From contig JAFTRY010000025.1 in assembly GCA_017462035.1 (NCBI GenBank), forward strand, positions 62,001-126,000: a DNA stretch of 64,000 bases, read 5' to 3'. Shown here in pieces: positions 24,888-32,920 of this stretch. A program made the translations under genes and the position numbers. The notes beneath the pieces were generated by a model. That model was not told where the DNA came from. It saw only the letters and a program-made list of their open reading frames with translations, and searched no databases. The stretch's first letter is position 1, and every line of letters starts with the position of its first letter. Source of the DNA: Clostridia bacterium. GTDB taxonomy: Bacteria > Bacillota > Clostridia > Oscillospirales > CAG-272.

Positions 24888-25004
24888 ATTATACCACAAA
24901 CATACACTTGTTTCAAGTGTTCAAATTGCACAAATTATACACTAAAAATTTGTGTATGTTGTTTTTTGAAAAAACTTGACATACACGAAATATTAGTGTA
25001 TAAT
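24888..25004. promoter_or_regulatory. Divergent promoters with three dyad operators
   Basis: Minus promoter: TTGAAA (24916-24911), 17 nt, TATAAT (24893-24888). Plus promoter: TTGACA (24976-24981), 17 nt, TATAAT (24999-25004). Dyads: ACACTTG-TTT-CAAGTGT (24904-24920) inside the minus promoter, and two 21-bp ATACAC-N9-GTGTAT dyads at 24937-24957 and 24981-25001, the last filling the plus promoter spacer. This is the layout of a lambda-like or plasmid-like switch. Confidence 0.85.
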
Positions 25005-25050
25005 ATACACAACGGAATAAATAATTCCGAAAAAACAAGGAGTGATGAAT

Positions 25051-25236
25051 ATGAAAAAACAATCCAAACCTGCTGTAGTAAACTCAAAGACGTTGCTCGC
25101 GGCCCGAGCGTTTGAACATCTGTCTATCGGTGTCCAAGACGAGCTGTTGGCACTGATGCGCACCATGGTTTCGCAAAATCAAAACGAGATCGACCAAACA
25201 CCTTGCAAGACTCAACCGCAACCGATCAATGTATAA
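25051..25236 (+). CDS. Small hypothetical protein
   Basis: 61 residues, basic N-terminus (MKKQSKPAVVNSKTLLAARA), a predicted helix (FEHLSIGVQDELLALMRTMV) and a Gln-rich tail. AAGGAG lies 8 nt upstream of start 25051. It is first of two small genes behind the dyad-controlled consensus promoter. No family recognised. Confidence 0.65.
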   Translation: MKKQSKPAVVNSKTLLAARAFEHLSIGVQDELLALMRTMVSQNQNEIDQTPCKTQPQPINV

Positions 25237-25250
25237 AGGGGGATAATAAA

Positions 25251-25406
25251 ATGGGCAAAAACAAAACTACCACGCAGAAGTCACTGGAACGGGAATTTAA
25301 AGAATTGTTGCTTAAACTAATCAAATCACCTCAAAAGATGGAAATGGTCAAAGCTTACGCCATAAAACTAAAAGAGGAAGATGCTCAGTCCTTTAAGGTA
25401 CTGTGA
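25251..25406 (+). CDS. Small hypothetical protein
   Basis: 51 residues, Lys-rich and probably one long helix (SLEREFKELLLKLIKSPQKM). AAGGGGG lies 7 nt upstream. Cotranscribed with the preceding gene. No family recognised. Confidence 0.6.
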   Translation: MGKNKTTTQKSLEREFKELLLKLIKSPQKMEMVKAYAIKLKEEDAQSFKVL

Positions 25407-25969
25407 AACGATATAAAAGCCTCGCGGGCTCGTCGACCCCAATTTTCGTTCAGTTAGTAGTGAAAAAATTTAGTAACTTTAATTGAAAAATACCCAAAGT
25501 TATAGTAAATTTTAAGAAAAAACAGGCTTTATTTAGATGCTAAACCGTTATATTATCGTGACGGTTTACGTGAATACATGCCATTGTCCCCTTTTTGTCC
25601 ACCAAAATGTCCCTACAGATAATAGAGATAAAGAGTATAGATAATAGAGATTAAGAGATTAGAGTATAGATGATCAGAGGATATACAGGAGATACAGAAA
25701 ATGTGCTCCCCCGATGGAGAAGCACACGTCGAACAAAGTGCGAACATTGTTACACAAGAGATAGATAACAGAGATTAAGAGAATAGATATCAGAAATCAG
25801 AGATAGAGCACTTTATGTCAACATGACAAAGTTATGACTGTCATCATGACAAAAGCATGACCGTCACATATATAACCATACCGTACCTAAACCATAACCT
25901 AAACTGTAATAAATCTTTTCTTACGAAAAGAAACACATCAGCTGTTCGCCGATGTGTTTCGATGTGTAT
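25407..25969. repeat. Repeat-rich noncoding stretch, origin-like
   Basis: No gene is supported here. It holds TGTCC motifs near 25582-25615, a purine-rich low-complexity run of AGATAATAGAGATTAAGAG-like units (about 25615-25810), and a tandem direct repeat of 23-bp units at 25822-25844 and 25845-25867 (CATGACAAA... and GTCA), 18 of 23 bases identical. Tandem iterons beside AT-rich DNA resemble a plasmid-type replication origin, but no replication initiator is present in the element. Confidence 0.5.
25930..25960 (-). terminator. Hairpin terminator
   Basis: GAAACACATC (25930-25939) pairs with GATGTGTTTC (25951-25960). On the minus strand it is followed by TTTTCG. It closes the minus-strand operon ending at 25970. 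Confidence 0.75.
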
Positions 25970-26161
25970 TCAAGCATTTTTATGTGAACCTTGTTCAGTT
26001 TTTTCCCTCTCGCGTATTTCCTCCGCACGTTGCTCGATCATCTTTTCGTTTTTGGGATCCTCAATGAATTTCATATAGGCGTTATAGAACGCTCTACCGA
26101 TAGCTCGTCCACGGTATGTGGAGATCTGAGAGGTGTTGATTGTGATAGATTGGTTTTTCAT
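25970..26161 (-). CDS. Small hypothetical protein
   Basis: 63 residues. An N-terminal polar segment (MKNQSITINTSQISTYRGRA) precedes a highly charged helix rich in Glu, Lys and Arg. Start 26161 has GGAGGGA upstream. It follows the DUF4209 gene by 65 nt and precedes a terminator. No family recognised. Confidence 0.6.
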   Translation of the reverse strand: MKNQSITINTSQISTYRGRAIGRAFYNAYMKFIEDPKNEKMIEQRAEEIREREKTEQGSHKNA

Positions 26162-26226
26162 AGTCCCTCCAAATTTTTGGTATTCAGCAAATATCAATTT
26201 GCATCGATTATTGTGCTTGTTTCAGA

Positions 26227-27955
26227 TCAATCATCTTCGGTGTCATTAAAGAAACCATTGATCCTTTTTCTCTCGGTCGCTTCAAAGGTTAGCCGATTAT
26301 CGTCATAGGGTTGCCACATATAACAAAGTCGGAATATGAACGCCCAGGCATACATACACAAAGCGGATTGGAAGCTCGAGTCGCTTACCGTACCATGTGC
26401 AATACAGTTTCTTAAATTAGCTCCATAGCGCGACAAAAATAAGGCTTGAATATTGATCAATATATCTTCGTGGATGCTATCAGTAACTTCTTTAAGACTG
26501 ATTATATCATCCATTGTTCGAACTCGCTCTGTTCCGTCTCCCTCCATACCATATATAACTCCCCCAAGATCTTCAGCGAGGCATCTGATGGCATTTTCTA
26601 ACTGAGGCAAAAGAACGCTCAATGCCGTAATATAGTCGCCATCCAAGCCTGCGGCAAGTCCTTTTGAAAATGACTCTTTACGATCCTCTGGGACGAAAAA
26701 GCAATCGCTTACAATTTCCTGACAGATATCAAAACAATCTACGGATAGTGATTTTATTTTCCTAACCACAGGACTAATAAAAATTGTTGCAGTAAAGGTA
26801 TAATGTTCTTTCAAATGAAAACACATATGAGCTTCAAGCGCTTTTTTATCCTTCTCGGGATCTGCGTGATCAAGGGTTGGCAAACGAGCTATGGTTTTTC
26901 CTCTTTCATCAAGGAATACACTTGGAAACAGCGAAGAAAAAATATGTTCTCGATTATTTTTTATGACCTCATTTTTTGTCTTTTCGTATCCGGAAAGATT
27001 GGTCATACATACCAACAAATACAACAGCTTTTGAATATCATCTGTATCCATACATTTGCGAAGAGCTACCATTTCTTTGTCTGCATCTAATGGAATACGG
27101 TGAGTATGCATTTGAGTCATGGTTGCTGCTTGAAGTTCCGAGAGCTCTTTGTGTAGCGCTTGACGTTCTTGCTCGGTGTTGGGAATTTGTCGAAGCTCCT
27201 TCAACGCCAATTTAAGACAGTGGACGCCTCCAAAGGCATTTCGTCCATTTGCCATTTTCTTATATAAATCAATCAAGGCTCTTCTTGTTGCAATTATCTG
27301 CTTTTCCTTGTCCTTTAACTGTGTCTTTTTGAGAATATCTATCTTGAGCCGATAATATTGATCGCAAAGCATGGCTGAATTGCTTTCCGCATTGTTGCAT
27401 ATCCTAAGAAGCTCTTCCGCGCTAACAAGAGAATACTCAAAACACCAATACAGAACCCAATATGGCGAATCATCTTGCTGAAGATATTTTTGAACAACGA
27501 CTTCAATTTTTGCGGCGAGCTGTGTTTTCATTTCTTGATTGTTCAACGATTCGCATATAGACACACATCGGCAAAAGGAGGAAAGCAGTTGATGATCTGC
27601 CGGGAGCTTTTCTAATAAATCCAAATATCCGTCAAATGCATTTTGGGCGCATTCATACTTGCGGTAAAAGAGCCAACCGAAATCATAGAGCTTTGTGCAA
27701 AGCTCACTCGGAATATCACATGTCAGAAGAGGCTCTAATGCATTCCATAAATCTTCTGTACACTGTGTGCGATCCACCGAAGCAAACGGCAAATTTTTGG
27801 GGATCCGTTAAGTATGTTTCAAGGTTTGAATAATATATAATTTGCAATGTGCGCTTCGTAATTTCGTCGGGATCCTGGAGAGATGCTCGATACTCCTGCA
27901 ATGATTTTTTTACATCAGCGTCGTTTAAGATTTTTTCCAAAGATTTGTAATCCAT
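26227..27955 (-). pseudogene. DUF4209 protein (HEPN-like RNxxxHG motif), frameshifted
   Basis: Two overlapping frames together make a roughly 575-residue helical protein. The first 50-odd residues come from the frame starting at 27955 (MDYKSLEKILNDADVKKSLQ). The rest comes from a frame that opens near 27800 and ends at 26227. The shift falls at the homopolymer run CCCCAAAAATTT around 27793-27805 and is in the +1 sense. The C-terminal part has NLRNCIAHGTVS (about 26394-26412), the RNxxxHG signature of DUF4209, which also fits the R-x4-H pattern of HEPN ribonucleases. It may belong with the next gene as a defence pair. The shift could be a real mutation, a sequencing error, or phase variation at the homopolymer. 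Confidence 0.72.
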
Positions 27956-27969
27956 GTTGTTTCCTTTCG

Positions 27970-28836
27970 TTAAATTGTAAATATCAGCTTAGTTTGCTTG
28001 GGAGCATAATTTTTGAATTGTTGTTGTGTTTCGTCGATTATCTTGCCAAGCAAAGACTCAGGTGTTATCTCGACGCATCTTTTCGGGAGCTCGGCAGGCA
28101 GATTGAGGGAGATAAAGTCTTGAACGGGAATCTGCAGAGTGATATCCTCAATTGAGCCAATGTTCAAAAGAATCGGTTCGGTACTTTGGATTAGGGGATA
28201 ACGCTGATCGGGAGACGTCGAAAATTTATTGTGTATATCAAGCTCACCAATAGCGATTCGCAGCTCGTTTTGCCAAACGTAAGAGTTTGTTTTGTGAAAT
28301 AAGGGTGTTTTTATATCTGCTGTTTCCGGCGCGTAATACTCGACGATATTAGCTACAGGGATAAAATGTGTGTTGTTTTTATCTTCCTTGACCAACAACG
28401 CGATTAGAAAGCGCTTTATAAAGGCGTCCATATCTGTAATGATAACAGCTGTGTCACCAAAGGATGCAAGCTGCTCGTCGGGACCTTCAAAGGTTCCGTT
28501 TTTTTCGTTGTAGTATAGATTATACAAGCAGAACAATTTGAAATACTGCATATCGCTGTAGTCAATGTAATCTACAGTTTTTATTGCGTTGATAAGCTCG
28601 GAGGGCATTCCTTGCAAGAATTGTTCACTCTCAAAATTCTCTTCAACGTGGCGCACGGTTGCCTCTCGCAGATCTCCACGGAAATTGTTATTTATTTTGG
28701 CGTTCTCAATGTTTTGCAATCGGTTCCACACACCGAAATCTGCCAAGGCTCGCATAAATACTTCGCCCTGTACAAAACGATCTGCCCATTTTTTATCTGT
28801 TATTTTCACCGGTACGAATTTTCGCCCTATTGACAT
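27970..28836 (-). CDS. Unrecognised protein encoded with DUF4209 (possible defence gene)
   Basis: 288 residues, mixed helix/strand, no signal or membrane segment. The N-terminal region has WADRFVQGEVFMRALADFGV and an RGDLREATVRHVEENF segment with conserved-looking charged residues. The C-terminus has an ATP- or nucleic-acid-neutral beta-rich part (ILLNIGSIEDITLQIPVQDF). It is first of a minus-strand operon: 14 nt separate it from the DUF4209 frame, followed by a 63-residue gene. I do not recognise the family. Its place in an integrated element beside a HEPN-like gene suggests a phage-defence role, which is inference. Confidence 0.6.
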   Translation of the reverse strand: MSIGRKFVPVKITDKKWADRFVQGEVFMRALADFGVWNRLQNIENAKINNNFRGDLREATVRHVEENFESEQFLQGMPSELINAIKTVDYIDYSDMQYFKLFCLYNLYYNEKNGTFEGPDEQLASFGDTAVIITDMDAFIKRFLIALLVKEDKNNTHFIPVANIVEYYAPETADIKTPLFHKTNSYVWQNELRIAIGELDIHNKFSTSPDQRYPLIQSTEPILLNIGSIEDITLQIPVQDFISLNLPAELPKRCVEITPESLLGKIIDETQQQFKNYAPKQTKLIFTI

Positions 28837-28906
28837 ATTGATACCTCCATCTTGGACTTGATAAATCCACGTTAATTATACCATAAACGCATACATTTAT
28901 CAATCC

Positions 28907-28930
28907 TATACCCCTAAATTTACCCCTACG
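28907..28930 (+). repeat. Right arm-type tandem repeats
   Basis: TATACCCCTAAA (28907-28918) followed by TTTACCCCTACG (28919-28930), the counterpart of the left-end repeats at 22529-22552. The rest of 28837-29042 is AT-rich with no gene. Confidence 0.7.
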
Positions 28931-29042
28931 CCCATTATGTGAAGTTTGTTTTCTGACGACAAAACAGCTAAAAAACGCCAAAAAGCATAGTAAAACCCAC
29001 TGTTTTTGTCTAAAACACACCTAATAAAAAAATCCTATAAAA

Positions 29043-29066
29043 TTCAAATCTCTCCTTCTCCGCCAA
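29043..29066 (+). repeat. attR: copy of the tRNA-Ser 3' end
   Basis: Identical over 24 bp to 22428-22451. It marks the right boundary of the element. Confidence 0.92.
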
Positions 29067-29101
29067 AAATCGACAAGTTTCGACAGAAGCTTGTCGATTT
29101 T
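29066..29101 (+). terminator. Probable ancestral tRNA-Ser terminator
   Basis: AAAATCGACAAG (29066-29077) pairs with CTTGTCGATTTT (29090-29101), immediately after attR. It would have terminated the tRNA before the element inserted. Further right, 29102-29397 has TTTTCACTTTTCAC-type simple repeats, a hairpin at 29254-29279 (GCGCGAAAA stem) and a GGGACGGTTCC motif, but no gene. Confidence 0.8.
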
Positions 29102-29326
29102 ACTTTTTCACTTTTCACTCTTTACTTTTCACTAAATCCATTGTCGATTTTGCCGGAAGTAATAGGTAATAGTGAGATGTAGCTTTTCTCCCTTTGGTCG
29201 AAAAGCAATTTATTAAAATATAAAATGGCGACAGTTCAAACCTGAACGAAAAAGCGCGAAAATATCTTTTTTTCGCGCCTTCACAGAAAAAGTCCGACAT
29301 GGGGACGGTTCCTTGTGCCGGAGCGC

Positions 29327-29366
29327 AAAAAAGCACTTACGGTAAGTTTACCGCAAGTGCTTTTTC
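29327..29366. terminator. Terminator beyond the decayed nuclease gene
   Basis: AAAAAGCACTT pairs with AAGTGCTTTTT around CGGTAAGTTTACCG, itself a dyad. A/T runs on both sides let it work in both directions. Confidence 0.75.
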
Positions 29367-29397
29367 TTTTTTCACAATGTTTCTTGTAATTTGACCT

Positions 29398-30486
29398 TTA
29401 ATCAAGTAGTTCTCTGAATTTTACATAGACAGCTTGGTGGTCGGATAGGTCAAAATTGGTGCCGATCATATTGACATCTGTGCTGATCTTTGCGAAGGGG
29501 TCATAGGTATCGGTAAGCACCTTCCACTCTTGGGCAATCGCTGAGCTTCCAAGATAAAAGATATGGTCGATGGTCGTACGTTTTCCGTTGTTCCAGTTTT
29601 TCTCTCTGCCCCATACCCGGGCAGAGCACATATTTTGCGTGCGCTTTACCTTTGCGGAGGTTCTGGCATCGGAGAATTTTGCGGTAGCGGTCATGTATTC
29701 ATAGGTAGCAGTCGTGGAATCCGCGTTAAAATCACCGCCTACGACGATCATTCTGCCCTCCGCAAGGGCAACGAGCTTCTGAGCAAGGATGGTAGCCTGT
29801 GACAGGCTAAGTGCCTCCGCCGCTTCGTCTGGACGTGTACAAAGATGGGCAGACGCGAAGAGCATCTCCGTACCCGTGGTGCGGTTTTTCAATATGGCAT
29901 AGGTGCACAGTCTGTCCTTGTTTGCATTGTTGGAAAGCTTCGTGGTGAGTCTGAACACGCCGCTGTCCAGCTTCCTCATACTTTTCGGGATTCCACAAAA
30001 GGAGGTTATACAGATCGTTATCCTTCGCGCCAATGCCGTCCTTTCTTCCGGTGGCACTGAGGTTCCCCGCCCAGCGATAGCCGTGGTCATTAACGAGGGA
30101 ATCCTTATTTGAGATCAGATACGGCCACCAAAGTCTGTTGACCTCCTGAAGTGCCAGGACATCGGGGGCGTAGTATTCGACGAAGGAGTCCAGGCGTTCC
30201 GCTCTTCTTTCAATGGTATAGTCGGCAAGAGTATGACCGTTATAGTAGACGGTCATATTCTCCGCCGTGGCTTCGTAATACGCGATGTTGTAGGTAATCA
30301 TTCCACGTAAGGGTCTGCCTCTCCGACTTCTTCGGTCACGGTCTGTTCCTGCTCAGAATCACTGCTTTCAGTCTCGCTGTTCCCCGACTTCTCCTCATTC
30401 TCGGTGCCGCACGAGGCAAACAGCACGGAGGCGGAAGCCAACAAAGCGAGTGCTAAAACCAGGGAAATCAACTTCTTTGTGTTCAT
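29398..30486 (-). pseudogene. Secreted lipoprotein of the endonuclease/exonuclease/phosphatase family, two frameshifts
   Basis: Three frames add up to one gene. Frame A (30486-30298) gives a lipoprotein signal (LVLALALLASASVLFASC) and an acidic linker. Frame B (30301 to about 29970) gives MITYNIAYYEA, APDVLALQEVN and YNLLLWNPEKYEE. Frame C (about 29965 to 29398) gives LFASAHLCTRPDEAAE, VVGGDFNADST, TIDHIFYLGS and FDLSDHQAVYVKF. QEVN, GDFNAD and SDHQA are the catalytic signatures of the EEP fold. Breaks fall near 30300 and 29965-29975. A start codon overlaps the first break (ATGA), so re-initiation is possible there, but the second break splits the domain. It was probably a surface nuclease or phosphatase and is now broken, unless these are sequencing errors. 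Confidence 0.75.
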
Positions 30487-30606
30487 AAGCACTCCTATGT
30501 ATTCATGTTATTATGACGGTGTCAAGTTTAGTATAAAATAAAAAACGGAAATGTCAATAGGAAGAAATAAATTATCCCTCTCATTCGCGGTTATCCGGAG
30601 CAATTT

Positions 30607-31464
30607 TTATCCTTGACGGGTAATTTTTCTGAATTCCGAAGGAGTCATTCCTACGATCTTCTTAAAGGTCCTTGCGAAATTGCTCATGTCGTGAAAGCCC
30701 GTTTCCTCCGCAATGTCGCCCACGGTTCGGGTACTGTCCCCCAGCCGTTCACAGGCAAAGGAGATTCGACACAGCATCAGATATTCCTTTAGGCTATATC
30801 CCGTGACTCGCTTAAAGCAATGAGTTAGGTAATAGCGGCTGACGTGGTGCCTGGAGGCAAGCTCGTCCAGATCCAGCCGCCGGGAAAAGTTACATTCCAG
30901 CTCCTTTCGAACCGAGGACACGATAATATCTGCCGCGCCGAAGGCTTTGATCGTAAAATGTGTGGGAGAGAACTGTCGGATCTGGTAGAGCAGGGAGGAC
31001 AGGAGGAGTGCTTCCCCCTCGGGAAGCTGATTCTCCCGAGGCAGACTCCATTCTCGGTAAAGCTCCTCCATTCGCATTCTGACAGAAGATGCGATGGGGG
31101 ACACGTCCAAAACATGAGAAAAGCCAACGGGATGAAAGGAAAATACCGATTGCAGTGCCTTCGGCTGGATCAAACGGTTTGCCTGATAGGGATTCAGAGA
31201 GAGGACGTAACGTACGTATCGCTCCGAGGTAGAGCGGATAATATGAGGCTCATAGTTTCCCAGGAAAACCAAACAGGGCGCGGCACAGGCAATCCGTTCC
31301 CCCGCGATCTCACAGCTCATGCTTCCCTCTACAATATAGAACATCTGATACACGTTATGTTTATGTTGGTCTTGCTCTGCATGAAGCGGTGCCTCGGAAA
31401 ATTTAAAGTCGGCAATCAGCGATTCACTCATAAGCGGTCCTCCCAATGGTTTTATTACTGTCAT
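30607..31464 (-). CDS. AraC-family transcriptional regulator
   Basis: 285 residues. An N-terminal cupin-type sensor domain (HKHNVYQMFYIVEGSMSCEI, then NYEPHIIRSTSERYVRYVLS) is followed by a C-terminal double HTH (LDLDELASRHHVSRYYLTHC, then DIAEETGFHDMSNFARTFKK, IVGMTPSEFR). Start 31464 is chosen because AAGGT lies 6 nt upstream; a TTG start at 31491 is possible. It is divergent from the redox operon at 31627 and is the obvious candidate activator, sensing a small ligand or an intermediate of that pathway. Confidence 0.9.
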   Translation of the reverse strand: MTVIKPLGGPLMSESLIADFKFSEAPLHAEQDQHKHNVYQMFYIVEGSMSCEIAGERIACAAPCLVFLGNYEPHIIRSTSERYVRYVLSLNPYQANRLIQPKALQSVFSFHPVGFSHVLDVSPIASSVRMRMEELYREWSLPRENQLPEGEALLLSSLLYQIRQFSPTHFTIKAFGAADIIVSSVRKELECNFSRRLDLDELASRHHVSRYYLTHCFKRVTGYSLKEYLMLCRISFACERLGDSTRTVGDIAEETGFHDMSNFARTFKKIVGMTPSEFRKITRQG

Positions 31465-31568
31465 CATATCACCTTTTTTGATTTCTGTCAATCCTTTTTC
31501 CGAAAGAAGGAGAAATTATGTAGAAGTTGCTCTTTCTTTTAAAAAGTCAGCAAGTTATACACTGTTCA

Positions 31569-31591
31569 GAATGGCTTTTTTCTTCTATAAT
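31569..31591 (+). promoter_or_regulatory. Probable AraC-dependent promoter of the redox operon
   Basis: TATAAT (31586-31591) has only a poor -35 17 nt upstream (TGTTCA, about 31563-31568). A strong -10 without a good -35 is the usual form of an activator-dependent promoter, and a divergent AraC gene lies next to it. Confidence 0.55.
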
Positions 31592-31626
31592 GGTAGGTGA
31601 AAAATAATCAAAACAGGAGCAGTGAT

Positions 31627-32910
31627 ATGAATACGTGGAAAAGACCCATGCGGCGGGAGGATTTACCCGCTTCTTTGCCCTTTGGAGAAAATTTGGAGAT
31701 CCTCAAGATGCCTCTGGCACTTGGGAAGAAAACGATACCAAACCGAATCTGCTATCAGCCCATGGAGGGATGTGACGGCACAGCGACAGGTGCTCCCGAC
31801 GAGCTGACCCATCGGCGGTATTTGAGATTTGCCAAGGGAGGAGCGGGATTGATCTGGTTTGAAGCCACCGCTATTGTTCCCGAGGGACGCGCCAATCCCC
31901 GTCAGATGTATTTAAGCGAGGAAACGGCGGATGTTTTTGCCGCGCTGGTACGGGATATCAAATCGGTCTGCTTAGCGGAAAACGGCTACGAGCCGGTGGT
32001 AATCTGTCAGCTGACCCATTCGGGAAGATGGTCGAAGCCGCAAGGCACCCCGGCACCGCTGATCGCCTACAACAAGCCGATCTTTGAGGGAGACGATCCA
32101 CTGCCCGCTTCTTGTATTGTCAGCGACGACTATTTGGACGGTCTGGCGAAGAAATACGCGCTCTCAGCAAAGCTTGCCCAGCGCGCGGGCTTTGACGGAG
32201 TGGACATCAAGGCGTGCCATGGCTACCTTTTGTCCGAGCTATTGAACGCCTACACAAGAGAGGGAAGATACGGCGGCTCCTATGAAAACCGCACCCGTCT
32301 CTTCTTTTCCGCGGTAGAGGCGGTAAAGAAGGCTTGCTCCCCTGATTTCATCCTTGCCAGCCGATTTAACGCTTACGACGGGTATGCCTACCCTTATGGT
32401 ATGGGGGATTCCGGCACCCCGGGAGTACCCGATCTAACCGAGGCGGCGCGGATCGCCTCCGATCTTGCCGCCCGAGGGGTAACCCTTCTGAACGTGACCA
32501 TGGGATGTCCTTATACCAATCACGAGGTAAACCGTCCCACCTCCTTTGCCAAAGAGGAAGCACCCTATCGGAGTATTGAGCGGATGCTGGCGGGTGCTGA
32601 AGCAGTAACCAAGGCGGCACCCGGCACTCAAGTCGTTTGCTCGGGTCTGAGCTTTATGGGGACTCTTGGGGCAAACGTTGCCGCGGGAGGAATCGAGGAA
32701 GGAAAATTCTCCTTGGCAGGCTTTGGCAGGCAGACCTTCTCCTATCCCGATCTGGCGAGAGACATTGTAAAGGGCGAGGGAATGAAGCCGGGCAAGCTTT
32801 GCTTGACCTGTGGGAAATGTACCGAGCTAATGCGCGCAAAGCAAACGCCCGGGTGTGTCATTTACGACAGGGAACTTTACACCGCTCTGTATAATGAGAT
32901 TCATGGATAA
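31627..32910 (+). CDS. Old-yellow-enzyme-family flavin oxidoreductase with a C-terminal Fe-S motif
   Basis: 427 residues. The FMN-binding TIM barrel of the OYE/2,4-dienoyl-CoA reductase family carries NRICYQPMEGCDG, ICQLTHSGRWSKP, GFDGVDIKACHGYLLSELLN and YGGSYENRTR, the HxCH-like substrate motif and flavin-site signatures. The C-terminus has CLTCGKCTELMRAKQTPGC, a CxxCxxC-x11-C arrangement that binds [4Fe-4S] in dienoyl-CoA reductase-like enzymes. The FAD/NADH module of those enzymes is absent, so electrons must come from a partner, perhaps the flavoprotein encoded two genes downstream. It likely reduces an activated C=C bond. AGGAGC precedes start 31627. First gene of the operon. Confidence 0.85.
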   Translation: MNTWKRPMRREDLPASLPFGENLEILKMPLALGKKTIPNRICYQPMEGCDGTATGAPDELTHRRYLRFAKGGAGLIWFEATAIVPEGRANPRQMYLSEETADVFAALVRDIKSVCLAENGYEPVVICQLTHSGRWSKPQGTPAPLIAYNKPIFEGDDPLPASCIVSDDYLDGLAKKYALSAKLAQRAGFDGVDIKACHGYLLSELLNAYTREGRYGGSYENRTRLFFSAVEAVKKACSPDFILASRFNAYDGYAYPYGMGDSGTPGVPDLTEAARIASDLAARGVTLLNVTMGCPYTNHEVNRPTSFAKEEAPYRSIERMLAGAEAVTKAAPGTQVVCSGLSFMGTLGANVAAGGIEEGKFSLAGFGRQTFSYPDLARDIVKGEGMKPGKLCLTCGKCTELMRAKQTPGCVIYDRELYTALYNEIHG

Positions 32911-32920
32911 GGAGAGAAGG

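Larger units (their letters stand above)
22428..29066 (+). mobile_element. tRNA-Ser-integrated genomic element, about 6.6 kb
   Basis: Bounded by 24-bp identical direct repeats: the tRNA-Ser 3' end at 22428-22451 (attL) and a copy at 29043-29066 (attR). Inside each end are tandem 12-bp ACCCCTA repeats that look like integrase arm sites. Cargo includes a truncated tyrosine integrase, a toxin-antitoxin pair, XRE regulation, small proteins, iteron-like repeats and two genes that may be a defence module. A palindromic terminator supplied by the element now follows the tRNA, while the probable original one remains beyond attR. There is no relaxase or conjugation gene, and the integrase lacks its N-terminus, so it is probably fixed unless helped in trans. 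Confidence 0.88.

Noticed and set aside
25600..25810. CRISPR array in the repeat-rich stretch
   Set aside because: The AGATAAGAG-like units are short, irregular and lack unique spacers of uniform length; no cas genes are present.
27790..27810. Programmed -1 frameshift at A-AAA-TTT in the DUF4209 gene
   Set aside because: The heptamer fits the -1 pattern, but the downstream frame requires a +1 shift.
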